DNA from: an uncultured bacterium
GTDB taxonomy: Bacteria; Cyanobacteriota; Vampirovibrionia; Gastranaerophilales; Gastranaerophilaceae
Reading direction: 5' to 3'
Length of the DNA: 55,165 nt
Assembly: GCA_949294395.1 (NCBI GenBank)
Contig: CASFGU010000050.1
Span: 1 to 55,165 of the forward strand
Shown: positions 41,079 through 50,201 of the stretch, piece after piece
How positions within the stretch are numbered: the first letter of the stretch is position 1
Layout: each line of letters opens with the position of its first letter
Notes under the pieces: model-generated
Database searches by the model: none
What the model saw: only the letters and a program-made list of their open reading frames with translations
What the model was told of the DNA's origin: nothing
Program-made: the position numbers and the translations under genes

Positions 41079-42395
41079 ATGGAAAATTGTGATAAAAATA
41101 TTCTGCCTCCGGTGCAGAATGACGGAAAAAAGATTAAAGTCGGCGTAATCGGTCTCGGAACTGTGGGTTCGGGGGTTTTTAAAACACTCAGGGATTTTGA
41201 GAATATTGAAGTTGTAAAAATTGCGGTGAAAAATATCAACAAACCGCGTAACATTGACGGGCTTGATGTTTCGATAATTACGGATGACCCTTACGAGGTT
41301 GTTAACAATCCTGATGTTGATATTGTTGCGGAATTAATCGGCGGGGTGGAGCCGGCGTTTGATTTGATTAAGACGGCTATTAAAAACGGAAAACATATTG
41401 TGACGGCAAATAAGGAGCTTCTTGCCAAGCACGGCGAAGAACTTTTTAATTTTGCTGAAAAATATAACAGGGTTGTTCTCTATGAAGCTGCAATAGCAGG
41501 CGGAATTCCGATTATTATGCCGGTTAAAACAATTCTGGCTGGGAATAAAATCACAAAAATTGAAGCTATTCTGAACGGTACAACAAACTATATCCTTACA
41601 AAAATGGATGTTCAGGGGGCTTCTTATTCCGATGTATTGAAAGAAGCGCAGGAGCTGGGTTACGCGGAAACCGACCCGACAGGCGATGTGGAAGGGTTTG
41701 ATGCTGCTTATAAGATTACAACCCTTGCAACTATTGCGTTTAAAAAGAGGATTAAGCTGGAAAATGTTTACCGTGAAGGGATTACGAAAATTCGCGCACA
41801 GGATATGCAGGCTGCAAACGATTTAGGGTATAAGATAAAACTTATTGCCTCGGCTTATCTTGATAAAGATGGCAGGGCTGATGTGAGGGTTCACCCGATG
41901 CTTGTTTCCAAAAAGTCAACGCTGGCGCATATTGATTATGTGACAAATGCGGTATCACTGAGCGGGCATCCGGTCGGGGATATTACGCTTTCCGGCCCGG
42001 GGGCGGGAGAGTTCCCGACAGCAAGTTCAGTTGTCGGAGATATTCTTGCTATTGTATCGGAACTCGGCAAGACAGATTATCTTCTTCCGATGATGAGATG
42101 TTTGCATAGCGAGGATGCTGTTCCGCTTGATATAGCAGATACCGATAATAAGTATTATCTTTCGATTAACGCCAAAAATAACAAAGGTGTTATCGGCAAA
42201 ATCGGCAAGATTTGCGCCGATAACGATATAAGCCTTGCAAGCATTGTTCAGAGATGTGTTTCTGATGATAACACGGCTGACATTACGGTTATCACCGAAC
42301 TTGTCAGAGAGAAAAATATGCAAAACGCTGTCAGGGCCTTTGAAAATGACGAGGTTATAAATAGGGTTAACAGCCTCATCAGGGTTCAAATATAG
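41079..42395 (+). CDS. hom: Homoserine dehydrogenase
   Basis: Reduces aspartate semialdehyde to homoserine, the branch point to threonine and methionine. 438 residues: NAD(P)-binding VGVIGLGTVGSGVFKTL, the catalytic region TANKELLAKHGEELF and YEAAIAGGIPII, the substrate motif LNGTTNYILTKM, GYAETDPTGDVEG with the catalytic Lys helix DAAYKITTLA, and a C-terminal ACT domain (YYLSINAKNNKGVIGKIGKI), where threonine inhibition would act. It has its own terminator. thrC lies 1.4 kb downstream on the same strand, separated by small genes. Confidence 0.95.
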   Translation: MENCDKNILPPVQNDGKKIKVGVIGLGTVGSGVFKTLRDFENIEVVKIAVKNINKPRNIDGLDVSIITDDPYEVVNNPDVDIVAELIGGVEPAFDLIKTAIKNGKHIVTANKELLAKHGEELFNFAEKYNRVVLYEAAIAGGIPIIMPVKTILAGNKITKIEAILNGTTNYILTKMDVQGASYSDVLKEAQELGYAETDPTGDVEGFDAAYKITTLATIAFKKRIKLENVYREGITKIRAQDMQAANDLGYKIKLIASAYLDKDGRADVRVHPMLVSKKSTLAHIDYVTNAVSLSGHPVGDITLSGPGAGEFPTASSVVGDILAIVSELGKTDYLLPMMRCLHSEDAVPLDIADTDNKYYLSINAKNNKGVIGKIGKICADNDISLASIVQRCVSDDNTADITVITELVREKNMQNAVRAFENDEVINRVNSLIRVQI

Positions 42396-42400
42396 TGAAA

Positions 42401-42427
42401 AAAGACCGGCTATACACCGGTCTTTTT
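42401..42427. terminator. Terminator of hom
   Basis: AAAGACCGG-CTATACA-CCGGTCTTT followed by a T run on the plus strand, five bases after the hom stop codon. Confidence 0.88.
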
Positions 42428-42449
42428 ATGTGAATGTTAATTCCACAGT

Positions 42450-42869
42450 CTATCTTGGATAATATTCATTGGAGATGTTATTTTCTCTTCTGATTGTGGA
42501 ATTTCTGATTGTATCATTTTCGTCTGCTCTGATTGTGCCGTTGTTTGAATTAATAATTGATATTTTGTCTTTGTTGCCGTCGCGGGTATCAATGTTATAG
42601 TCCTCACAGTTGTATAAGGAGTATTTGTCATTTCGCTCTGAGCCTTCAATTGTTAAGCCCTTGAGCTTAAAAAAGGCATATTCGTAATCTTCTCTGCCCA
42701 TTCTATTAACCCGTGCCCCGTTGTTTTCGTCCTGATCTTTAAATGTTAATCTGGTTCCATCGCGTAAAAGAACGGAATTTATTTTCTCATCGTTTTGAAT
42801 ATTTACTGTATAAGACTTAACGTCATTCCGGGAAAATTTTACATTCCCGATGTTTATAGGTTCTGTCAT
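42450..42869 (-). CDS. Hypothetical protein, predicted beta-rich
   Basis: 139 residues, Asn/Asp/Arg-rich, with a repeating pattern in the second half (YSLYNCEDYNIDTRDGNKDK, SIINSNNGTIRADENDTI, RNSTIRREN), like the ladder of a small beta-helix. No signal peptide. It follows the gene at 42872 by two bases in an operon. No family recognised; a surface or structural role is possible. Confidence 0.65.
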   Translation of the reverse strand: MTEPINIGNVKFSRNDVKSYTVNIQNDEKINSVLLRDGTRLTFKDQDENNGARVNRMGREDYEYAFFKLKGLTIEGSERNDKYSLYNCEDYNIDTRDGNKDKISIINSNNGTIRADENDTIRNSTIRRENNISNEYYPR

Positions 42870-42871
42870 AA

Positions 42872-43315
42872 TTAACTCCTTTTGAATGATCCTGTTTCAA
42901 TAAAACGCTGTACACCAAGCTTGCCTTTGGTAACTAAATCTCCGCCTAATGCAAGTCCGCCTGCAACAGGAATAAGCCCTACAAGATGAAATCTCAGACC
43001 TTTCATAAACGCACTGCTCGGAACTTTATATCCGAATTCCTCTTTAAATGCTGCTTTAGCTTCTTTTTTAGAACATCCGGTTTCTTCTCTGTATGCTTTA
43101 AGCCATTCTTTTGCCTGTTTTCTGGTGAGCTGTTCCGGTTCTTGTTCCTGTACAGGTAATTCTTCCGGAATTTCTGCTTCAGGTATTACAAGTTTCGATT
43201 TTTGTTCAAAAACGCTGTTTGGATTTGCTGATTTTGCTGCAGCAGCGTCGTTTGAAATCCCTGCAGTTTCAGTCTGCGCAATTTTTGTGGTCTGATTTAC
43301 TCCATTGATGTCCAT
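42872..43315 (-). CDS. Hypothetical protein with C-terminal membrane segment
   Basis: 147 residues. Disordered, Ala/Asn-rich start (MDINGVNQTTKIAQTETAG), an acidic Pro-rich stretch (EIPEELPVQEQEPEQ), then a helical domain (TRKQAKEWLKAYREETGCSK, KAAFKEEFGY) and a hydrophobic segment (GLIPVAGGLALGGDLVT) that could insert in a membrane. AAAGGAGATT precedes the ATG. It heads a two-gene operon with 42450-42869. No family recognised. Confidence 0.65.
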   Translation of the reverse strand: MDINGVNQTTKIAQTETAGISNDAAAAKSANPNSVFEQKSKLVIPEAEIPEELPVQEQEPEQLTRKQAKEWLKAYREETGCSKKEAKAAFKEEFGYKVPSSAFMKGLRFHLVGLIPVAGGLALGGDLVTKGKLGVQRFIETGSFKRS

Positions 43316-43351
43316 TGTAATCTCCTTTCATATCCTCTATTAACTTAGTAG

Positions 43352-43365
43352 TTAATAGTTATTAA
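43352..43365. promoter_or_regulatory. Operator-like palindrome in an AT-rich divergent region
   Basis: TTAATA-GT-TATTAA is a perfect inverted repeat; related TTAATAGTTAATAA sequence recurs near 43440. The region separates the divergent genes at 43315 and 43513, the latter an XRE regulator. Confidence 0.4.
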
Positions 43366-43512
43366 ATATTATTTACATGTTAATAAACGTTATTTAATTG
43401 TTAAAATTTACTGCCGGTGAATTAATTGTTACAAAAATTAATAGTTAATAACAGGTATAAGCTGCTTATTATACGTTAGAAATTTGTTAATACAATTCCT
43501 ATAATAGTTATT

Positions 43513-43737
43513 ATGGAAAAGAATTTTGACATTGAGAAACGTTTTGGTGCAAAGCTTGCGTATGTCAGAAAATCGAAAAAGCTTTCGCAGATGAAACTTG
43601 CTGAACTTGTCGATATGAATTTTAATTACATAGGCCAGATAGAACGCGGGGAGGCTAATGTGACTATTAAGACTATGAAGTGTCTTGCCAGTGCTCTTGA
43701 CGTGGAATTAAAAGAATTGTTTGATTTTTCGTTTTAA
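43513..43737 (+). CDS. XRE-family regulator, probably leaderless
   Basis: 74 residues, almost wholly the HTH fold: FGAKLAYVRKSKKLSQMKLAE, then NFNYIGQIERGEANVTIKTM and CLASALDVELKEL. TATAAT at 43500-43505 ends just seven bases before the ATG and no ribosome site is present, so the mRNA is probably leaderless. AT-rich inverted repeats upstream are possible operators. It lies 47 bases before thrC; whether it regulates thrC is unknown. Confidence 0.85.
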   Translation: MEKNFDIEKRFGAKLAYVRKSKKLSQMKLAELVDMNFNYIGQIERGEANVTIKTMKCLASALDVELKELFDFSF

Positions 43738-43784
43738 AATTTTTCTATGGTAAAATTACTATATAAAAAAGCGAGGGAAATTTT

Positions 43785-44837
43785 ATGTACTATCAGGGAT
43801 TAATAAACACATTCAGAGAATACCTTCCGGTCTCGGATAAAACACCGGTAATAACACTTAACGAGGGTAACACTCCTTTAATCAAGGCTGAAAATTTAGC
43901 TAAGAAAATCGGACTTGATGCTGAGATTTACCTGAAATTTGAGGGCTGCAACCCTACCGGAAGTTTCAAAGACCGCGGTATGACAATGGCGGTTTCAAAA
44001 GCCAAAGAGGAAGGCTCAGGCGCTATTATCTGTGCTTCTACCGGAAATACATCGGCATCTGCTGCGGCTTACGGGGCGCGGGCCGGCATGAGAACTTTTG
44101 TTCTTATTCCGGACGGTTATATTGCGCTGGGGAAACTTTCTCAGGCAATGATGTACGGGGCTGAAATTATTGCAATTCAGGGGAATTTTGACGAGGCGCT
44201 TGAACTTGTTAGAAAAATTGCTGACAAATATCCGGTTACCCTTGTAAACTCCGTAAACCCGTATAGAATTGAAGGTCAAAAAACCGGCGCTTTTGAAATT
44301 TGTAATGCGCTCGAATGTGCACCTGATTACCATTTTATACCGGTCGGAAACGCAGGCAATATTACCGCCTACTGGAAAGGTTACAAAGAATGGCATGCTG
44401 CAGGTAAAATTTCATCGCTTCCGAAGATGATGGGATTTGAGGCTGAAGGCTCGGCGGCAATTGTTCGCGGAGAGAGAATTTTAAAACCTGAAACTCTTGC
44501 CACCGCTATTCGTATCGGCAACCCTGCAAGCTGGAAGCAGGCGGAAGCTGCCCGCGATGAAAGTAACGGTATGATTAACTCTGTTACTGATGAGGAAATA
44601 GTAAAAGCTTACAAACTGATTGCCTCCACTGAGGGTGTTCTTGCCGAACCTGCAAGTGCTGCCTCGGTTGCTGGGTTAATTAAGGTTAAGGACAAGATTA
44701 AAGAGGGTTCAAAAATTGTTTGTATCCTCACAGGCAACGGCTTAAAAGATCCGGATAACGCTATTAAATACTCAAATGCCGACGTTAAAAAGACTTCATC
44801 TGACATGACTGAAATTTTGAGGGTTATGAAGATTTAG
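43785..44837 (+). CDS. thrC: Threonine synthase
   Basis: Converts O-phosphohomoserine to threonine with pyridoxal phosphate. 350 residues, the short ThrC form. The PLP lysine is K62 in TGSFKDRGM; the phosphate-binding loop is [14 protein letters not shown] near 180-193; [19 protein letters not shown] binds substrate. The start follows GCGAGGGAAA. It forms a functional pair with hom; thrB is not in the window. Confidence 0.95.
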   Translation: MYYQGLINTFREYLPVSDKTPVITLNEGNTPLIKAENLAKKIGLDAEIYLKFEGCNPTGSFKDRGMTMAVSKAKEEGSGAIICASTGNTSASAAAYGARAGMRTFVLIPDGYIALGKLSQAMMYGAEIIAIQGNFDEALELVRKIADKYPVTLVNSVNPYRIEGQKTGAFEICNALECAPDYHFIPVGNAGNITAYWKGYKEWHAAGKISSLPKMMGFEAEGSAAIVRGERILKPETLATAIRIGNPASWKQAEAARDESNGMINSVTDEEIVKAYKLIASTEGVLAEPASAASVAGLIKVKDKIKEGSKIVCILTGNGLKDPDNAIKYSNADVKKTSSDMTEILRVMKI

Positions 44838-44959
44838 CTTTAGGCGATAAGGTGCGTACGCTTTTGTTTTAAGGTGTTACACATACGCCATGGTGATATT
44901 AGAGTAAGTATAATGGCAGAACTGATTAAAAAAGTTCTAATTTATGCTATAATTCTGAT

Positions 44960-45883
44960 ATGAAAAAATTTTTGTTATCAGGATTTTTGAGTGTGTTGTT
45001 GGTTATGCCTGTATTTTCAAGCGAAATGACAGAGGATTACCTTGATATTGCCAAAAACTACGCAGTTATGGGGGATTACGCAGGTTCGATTACCTATGTT
45101 GACAAGGCTCTGGCACTTGAGCCGGATAACAAAGATTTCCATGATATTCGCAGTATGCTGATACGTCTGCTGAATGTCAACAGAAAGTCCTATATAACCG
45201 CGGGCAATCAGAAACTTGATGCCGCAATTCAGGCAAGAAAAAACGGAAACCGGCAGGGAATGCTTGATGCGCTAAATCAGGCTGCCGCAGGCGGAAATTT
45301 CTGGGTTTACAGCTTTCTCGGAGATTATTACAGAGAGAACGGCCAGTATAATCAGGCAATTGACGCCTACTCAAAAGCTTTTGAAAGCCAGCCGGGGTTC
45401 ACTCAGGCTCTTTTGTCGATTGCACTGTGTAATATTGACGCCGGACACTATGATGCTGCAATTCCTCCGGTTACAAGGTTTTTGTACTATAACCAGCAGG
45501 AGGATTTCGGATATTTTGTGAGGGCAAAAGCTTATATGGGCATGTCACAGTACAACGATGCAGAAACCGAGATTAACACGGCAATAGCACTGAATGATGA
45601 TATTGAATACCGCTATGTGCACGGTATTATTCTCTACAATAAAGGCAGTTACGCCAGAGCAAAGGAGCTTCTGGAATCTTTGATTGGAGATATTCAAACT
45701 TCCGATATTTATAAATATATCGGGCTTTGCTATTACGGGCTGAAAGATTACAACAACGCTCTTATTAACCTTGATAAAGCACTCATCCTCTCTGATGATG
45801 ATAAATTTTTACTTTTAAAGTATAATGAAGTTAAATCCGCCATGAACGGCGCAGCGTCAGAGCAGTCAGAAGAGAAAGAGTAG
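44960..45883 (+). CDS. Secreted TPR-repeat protein
   Basis: 307 residues with a signal peptide (MKKFLLSGFLSVLLVMPVFS, cut before SEM). Then about six tetratricopeptide repeats, such as AKNYAVMGDYAGSITYVDKA, LGDYYRENGQYNQAIDAYSK and IGLCYYGLKDYNNALINLDKA. TPR arrays bind other proteins; the signal places it in the periplasm or on the outer surface. It heads a four-gene run (phosphoesterase, MBL, TPR) and is separated from the next by a single base, so they are one operon. Confidence 0.85.
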   Translation: MKKFLLSGFLSVLLVMPVFSSEMTEDYLDIAKNYAVMGDYAGSITYVDKALALEPDNKDFHDIRSMLIRLLNVNRKSYITAGNQKLDAAIQARKNGNRQGMLDALNQAAAGGNFWVYSFLGDYYRENGQYNQAIDAYSKAFESQPGFTQALLSIALCNIDAGHYDAAIPPVTRFLYYNQQEDFGYFVRAKAYMGMSQYNDAETEINTAIALNDDIEYRYVHGIILYNKGSYARAKELLESLIGDIQTSDIYKYIGLCYYGLKDYNNALINLDKALILSDDDKFLLLKYNEVKSAMNGAASEQSEEKE

Positions 45884-45884
45884 T

Positions 45885-46859
45885 ATGGCAAGAAAAAAAC
45901 ATAAGAAAAAAGAATCTTTCTTAACCGGATTGATGAATGCACTAATCACTCTGGCTCTTACCGGTGTTATGGTTTACGGGCTGCAATGCTACAGCGCATC
46001 AAGCCTAAAGTTTGCACAGGTAAGCGATGTTCATTTCTTGAAAGAAGGGTCAAATACAACCTTTAAAATGACAGGTGAATCGCCAAAGCTTCTGGATGAC
46101 GCCATACAACAGATTAATGAAACCCCGAACATAAATTTTGTAATGTTTACCGGCGATTTGATAGATAAACCGTTTGAAAAAGAATTAACAGCCGTACTCC
46201 CGCATGTGGAAAAACTTACGGCACCGTGGTACTTTGCATTCGGCAACCATGACCGCTGCGTCGGAGGGTTTTTGACAAAGGCTTTATACCTTGATATTCT
46301 GGGTTCGCATAACGAAAATATGCGCGGCAAACAGAGATACTACTCTTTTGAGCCTAGAAAGGGGTATAAGGTTATTGTTCTAGACACTATTATCAGCGAA
46401 AGGCTTACTTCGCAGGGGCTTGTTGATGAAGAACAACTCAAATGGCTTGATGAAGAACTTGATGAGGCCGGAAACGATACCGTGTTGATATTTATGCACG
46501 TTCCGGTGCTTGAACCGTTTCCGAGCGAAAGCCACAGGCTTCAAAACGCAGGTGCTGTACAGGGAATTATTGAAAAACATACAAACCCTATCGCTGTTTT
46601 TTCCGGACACTATCATGCCGCTAAGATTTTCCAGAAAGGAAATGTTCTGTATGTAAATTCTCCGGCACTTGTGTCTTATCCGAATGCTTTCAGAATAGTT
46701 ACCGTGACAAATATGCGTAAGAAAGTCGTTTTTGATATTCAGATGAAAGAAACACGCGAAACAGGTGTACAAAAAATGGCTAAACTGCTTGTGTTCGGCT
46801 CAAATATTTATGCGGGCGACAGCAAAGACAGAAGTGCAGTTTATGAAATTAAAAAATAA
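45885..46859 (+). CDS. Membrane-anchored calcineurin-like metallophosphoesterase
   Basis: 324 residues. Basic start, one helix near 18-37 (LITLALTGVMVYGLQCY), then an extracytoplasmic phosphoesterase with all motifs: AQVSDVHF (D..H), TGDLID (GD), FGNHDRC (GNH), FMHVPVLE (H) and GHYHAAK (GHxH). Such enzymes cleave phospholipid headgroups, nucleotides or lipid-linked phosphates. It is translationally close to the TPR protein before it. Substrate unknown; a role in envelope lipid turnover is inferred. Confidence 0.9.
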   Translation: MARKKHKKKESFLTGLMNALITLALTGVMVYGLQCYSASSLKFAQVSDVHFLKEGSNTTFKMTGESPKLLDDAIQQINETPNINFVMFTGDLIDKPFEKELTAVLPHVEKLTAPWYFAFGNHDRCVGGFLTKALYLDILGSHNENMRGKQRYYSFEPRKGYKVIVLDTIISERLTSQGLVDEEQLKWLDEELDEAGNDTVLIFMHVPVLEPFPSESHRLQNAGAVQGIIEKHTNPIAVFSGHYHAAKIFQKGNVLYVNSPALVSYPNAFRIVTVTNMRKKVVFDIQMKETRETGVQKMAKLLVFGSNIYAGDSKDRSAVYEIKK

Positions 46860-46875
46860 CAGAGGTTAAAAGAAT

Positions 46876-47811
46876 ATGAGTGAGTTTAAAATAAAATTCA
46901 GAGGTGTTAGAGGAAGCTACCCTATTGCAAAAAAAGAATATCTGAAATACGGCGGAAATACTTCCTGTGTTGAGGTTCTGGCAGGTGGAAACCTTATTGT
47001 ACTTGATGCCGGTACCGGTTTGATAGATGTAGGAAATGACCTTCTGGAACACTATATTGCCTCCGGTGTTGATAATGACAGCCGGACTCCTATCAGGGCA
47101 ACCGTATTGCTTTCACATATTCATCAGGATCATATTCAGGGGTTTACATTTTTCAGACCGCTCCATATTCCGTCAACTGTAATAAATGTTTACGGCAACG
47201 TAAATTACAACGAATCTCTTTCTGATGAGCTTGCGGAACTTCTGTTTGGCAAATCCTTCCCGCTCGATTTAGGCGATATTGCCGGTAATCTTAACATAAA
47301 GGATATTGCTGAAACAGATGCTATTATACTGCGTCAGGGAGAAGCCCCTGTGATTAAGAGAATTGAGCGTCAGGAGGATCTGGCGTCTGCCGGGGAAGAT
47401 GATGTTGTGATTACCTGCTATCGCTCTTACGCTCATCCTCAGGAAGGCGTGATTATTTATAAGATTTCTTATAAGGGTAAAAGTCTGGTCTACGCTACTG
47501 ACAAAGAAAGCTATCTCGGCGGGGATAAAAAGCTTGCAAACTTCGCCCGCGGATGTAATCTTCTAATTCATGACGCGCAGTATACAACTGAAGATTATAT
47601 GAATTCATTTGTGCCGAAACAGGGTTACGGACACTCAACGTTTGATATGGCTGTGGAATGCCAGAAGCAGGTTAATGCTGAAAAGCTGGTATTCTTCCAT
47701 TTTGATCCGGGGTATGATGATGAGAAGCTTGATGAAATCAGCGAACACTATAGAGGCCTCGGTGATAAAGCAATATTGGCTTATGAAGGGCTTGAGATTA
47801 ACTTGCTCTAA
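46876..47811 (+). CDS. Metallo-beta-lactamase-fold hydrolase
   Basis: 311 residues, no signal. The fold's metal residues are HIHQDH (HxHxDH) near 78-83, then a His in YRSYAHPQE, an Asp in LVYATDKESY and a His in FFHFDPG. The start FRGVRGSYPIAKKEYLKYGG and GGNTSCVEV is that of the CNTP/class III cyclic-nucleotide phosphodiesterase-like group of this superfamily. A phosphodiester substrate is plausible. It is the third gene of the 44960-48415 run. Confidence 0.88.
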   Translation: MSEFKIKFRGVRGSYPIAKKEYLKYGGNTSCVEVLAGGNLIVLDAGTGLIDVGNDLLEHYIASGVDNDSRTPIRATVLLSHIHQDHIQGFTFFRPLHIPSTVINVYGNVNYNESLSDELAELLFGKSFPLDLGDIAGNLNIKDIAETDAIILRQGEAPVIKRIERQEDLASAGEDDVVITCYRSYAHPQEGVIIYKISYKGKSLVYATDKESYLGGDKKLANFARGCNLLIHDAQYTTEDYMNSFVPKQGYGHSTFDMAVECQKQVNAEKLVFFHFDPGYDDEKLDEISEHYRGLGDKAILAYEGLEINLL

Positions 47812-47860
47812 ACTCTTGACCGAGCTCTTTTAATCCTTAAATAATATACGGGTAAGATGT

Positions 47861-48415
47861 ATGAAAAAATTTGCTGTAATATCACTTATTTTTTGTGCGG
47901 TGCTGTTTTCCGGCTACCGCAGACCTGATTATTACACGATTGATTCTGAAAAGAACGCTTATTATCATAACAATCTGGGACTGTATTATCTTGAGGATCA
48001 CTGGTATTATCCGGCAATTCAGGAGTTCAAAATTGCAATCAGCCTGAGCCCGAACAGGCAGGCTTCGGCGGTATATTACAACAATCTCGGGGAATGCTAT
48101 ATGAAAATGGGGTATCCGGACATGGCTCAGGACTGTTTTGAGCGGGCCATAAAGCAGTTCAGCCTGAACTTCAGGTACTATGAAAATCTGGCAGACTGCT
48201 ATCAGGAACTCGGGCTTGTGGACAAAAAGATTAAACAGACTTATGAGAACGACAACCCGCTTAATCTTATTATGCGCGGGCTTCTTTTACAGCGCAAAGG
48301 GAATTTACGCGATGCAATCACAACTCTTGATGAGTTTACCGCTAAAGAACCGGATTTGATAATCACTCCTGCGGTTAAAGGTTTGATTAACCAGCTTGTG
48401 AGCCGGCTTTATTAG
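47861..48415 (+). CDS. Exported TPR protein
   Basis: 184 residues. Hydrophobic N-terminus MKKFAVISLIFCAVLFSGYR is a signal peptide. Two or three TPRs follow (YYHNNLGLYYLEDHWYYPAIQ, VYYNNLGECYMKMGYPDMAQ), then an extended helical tail. It repeats the theme of the gene at 44960. The gap of 49 bases to the MBL gene is consistent with the same operon. Confidence 0.8.
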   Translation: MKKFAVISLIFCAVLFSGYRRPDYYTIDSEKNAYYHNNLGLYYLEDHWYYPAIQEFKIAISLSPNRQASAVYYNNLGECYMKMGYPDMAQDCFERAIKQFSLNFRYYENLADCYQELGLVDKKIKQTYENDNPLNLIMRGLLLQRKGNLRDAITTLDEFTAKEPDLIITPAVKGLINQLVSRLY

Positions 48416-48529
48416 GACGGGGCGGCAGAATACTCGAAAACTCCGGACTTTTGAATGAACCGGCGCTGCGGAACTTTATACCTCGCCGGCGGAGATTTCT
48501 GCGGGAAAATTTGTATGTTCCTCCCTCTC

Positions 48530-48645
48530 AATGTGAACTTTACATCATCCATTACTTGCGGCAACAGTTTTAGCCATTATTAGTGGAATTTACTATATAA
48601 GTCCCACCATTTAGATATTGTTTTAGTATAAACTTGTATCTAAGC
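48530..48645. repeat. Degenerate family A element
   Basis: The right end (ATATTGTTTTAGTATAAAC near 48616 onward) closely follows the right end of the intact element at 30637-30792, and the left end AACTTTACATCA matches the copy at 18642. The terminal repeats no longer pair well. The 48416-48658 interval has no gene. Confidence 0.45.
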
Positions 48646-48658
48646 CTCCAGCCGTAGT

Positions 48659-49063
48659 CTAGCTGTGAATCTGGAACGAACACTTTGAACAGTGGGCACG
48701 CGGGTGAAGGATTAAGTTATCTTCAAGATCATACATTTTTGCTATCCTTGTCACGAGCGGCGCCCCGCACTGAGGGCATTTTAACCCGCCGGCACCGTTT
48801 AAGATAAGTTCTTTCAGGCTGTCTATGATTTCCTGCGATACGAGAACATTTGTAAAATCTTTCTCAAGTTTCTTTATCTCGGCGGGATTGCATTTTAAGC
48901 CCTTTGCCAGATTTTGTCTGACAGTTACGGCAAGAAAAAGTTCCTTGCCGGCTTCGATTTCCTCGATGACGGAAACCGGCAGGTTGCATTTTTCAGCAAG
49001 TCCTTTCGGGGAAAGCCCCAGATTATCTCTTTTTTTCTGTACAAATTGTGCTAAAGTTTTCAT
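48659..49063 (-). CDS. HTH protein with C-terminal zinc ribbon
   Basis: 134 residues. XRE-like N-domain (FVQKKRDNLGLSPKGLAEKC, PVSVIEEIEAGKE), a helical linker with long spacing, then a zinc ribbon: CPQCGAPL and CSKCSF, spaced by about 28 residues. It resembles regulator-like proteins of unknown target. It lies downstream of the terminator at 49080-49117. Confidence 0.8.
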   Translation of the reverse strand: MKTLAQFVQKKRDNLGLSPKGLAEKCNLPVSVIEEIEAGKELFLAVTVRQNLAKGLKCNPAEIKKLEKDFTNVLVSQEIIDSLKELILNGAGGLKCPQCGAPLVTRIAKMYDLEDNLILHPRAHCSKCSFQIHS

Positions 49064-49079
49064 AATTTTATTATATCAC

Positions 49080-49117
49080 AACAAAAAAGCCCTCCGTAAT
49101 ATGGAGAGCTTTTTTGT
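49080..49117. terminator. Terminator after the lipoprotein-like gene
   Basis: AACAAAAAAGCCCTCC pairs with GGAGAGCTTTTTTGTT around GTAATAT, with U runs on both sides; it ends the minus-strand gene at 49133. Confidence 0.85.
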
Positions 49118-49132
49118 TGTTGTGTTTGGAGG

Positions 49133-50086
49133 TTAATCTTCATAGTCCTCAGTTTTACTCGGGGAATCTGTTGATTGAACGCTGAGTGATGAGTATCTGT
49201 ACTTATCTCCGTAAATGTTCTGGAGGATAATTGATGATGGTATATCGCCCGGCAGGAATTCACCTCTGTCCCCGGTTGAGTTGTCATCATTAAGTTCATA
49301 TCGTTTAACCTGATCGGAATAGATGTCGTAAATATAGTATTCAACAGGTCTCCACTGATCATCTCTGCCATCTTCCGGTTTGCCTTCGATTCTCGGTTTT
49401 TCAAATATGAGAGAAAGAGCGTTGTCATTAATTTTAGAGAATTTAAGTCTGTAGTATTGTTCGTTTTTGCCGAGAATAACGCCTCCAGCGTTTTCATCAA
49501 ACGGAGTTTTTGTGATGTTAAATGTCATCTGGTTAATAGAGGAGCTTCTGCCGTCAAACACGGACTTGTTGTATGAGCCGTCTTTTTCATCTGTCCAAAC
49601 CATTTTAACCGGAATACGTCCGCTGCCAGGATTGATATTTAATACTTCGTAGAATTTCTTAATAATAGGTGCAACAGGAGAATTATATTCAGATGCCATA
49701 AGGATTGTATCATGGATTAAAGAGTCTTTCCAGATGATGCTGTCTTTGCCTGGAATGATAACAGGAACTTTGACTGTATCCGACCCCAGAACTATCGGAA
49801 TATATTTGTTTACTGTATCAACAGGTAATGGAATAATTGTTGTAATTTCAGTATCAAATTTGTCGCAGCTGCTCATTCCCGCACCAAGAAGCATTGAGGC
49901 TGCAAGTGCGCCGACGCTGTATTTTGCCGCTTTTTTCAGCGATTTATCTCCATTTTTATCGTTGTTATTGTTTTGTCCTTCAAACTGAATATTTGGAGCG
50001 CTAATATTGTTGTTTGATTTAGTTTGTCTGCTGCCTGAAAAATTTTTTGCCGGCATGTAGCTGTTGTTTATTGAGTTTATTCGCAT
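49133..50086 (-). CDS. Lineage-type lipoprotein-like hypothetical protein
   Basis: 317 residues from the ATG (MRINSINNSYMPAKNFSG) with GGAGG six bases before it; the longer reading adds 16 unlikely residues. A 60-residue Asn-rich, polar head (NISAPNIQFEGQNNNNDKNG) precedes a hydrophobic segment YSVGALAASMLLGAGMSSC that looks like a lipobox, so it may be lipid-anchored after a long head. The rest is beta-rich (PVDTVNKYIPIVLGSDTVKV, SSINQMTFNITKTPF). The head resembles other proteins of this lineage. Function unknown. Confidence 0.7.
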   Translation of the reverse strand: MRINSINNSYMPAKNFSGSRQTKSNNNISAPNIQFEGQNNNNDKNGDKSLKKAAKYSVGALAASMLLGAGMSSCDKFDTEITTIIPLPVDTVNKYIPIVLGSDTVKVPVIIPGKDSIIWKDSLIHDTILMASEYNSPVAPIIKKFYEVLNINPGSGRIPVKMVWTDEKDGSYNKSVFDGRSSSINQMTFNITKTPFDENAGGVILGKNEQYYRLKFSKINDNALSLIFEKPRIEGKPEDGRDDQWRPVEYYIYDIYSDQVKRYELNDDNSTGDRGEFLPGDIPSSIILQNIYGDKYRYSSLSVQSTDSPSKTEDYED

Positions 50087-50201
50087 AAATTGCCTCCGAT
50101 TTCCTGTTTTGCTGGTTAGATAAAAAAAGAACATGTTTTTTCTTGCTACTTTGTGAAGAAGAAAAACATATTCTTTTACAATTCTTAATACAAAAAATAT
50201 T

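Noticed and set aside
43316-43512. AT-rich TTAATAGTTATTAA-type repeats as a replication origin iteron array
   Set aside because: There are only two or three imperfect copies and no initiator gene nearby; operator sites for the adjacent regulator are a simpler reading.
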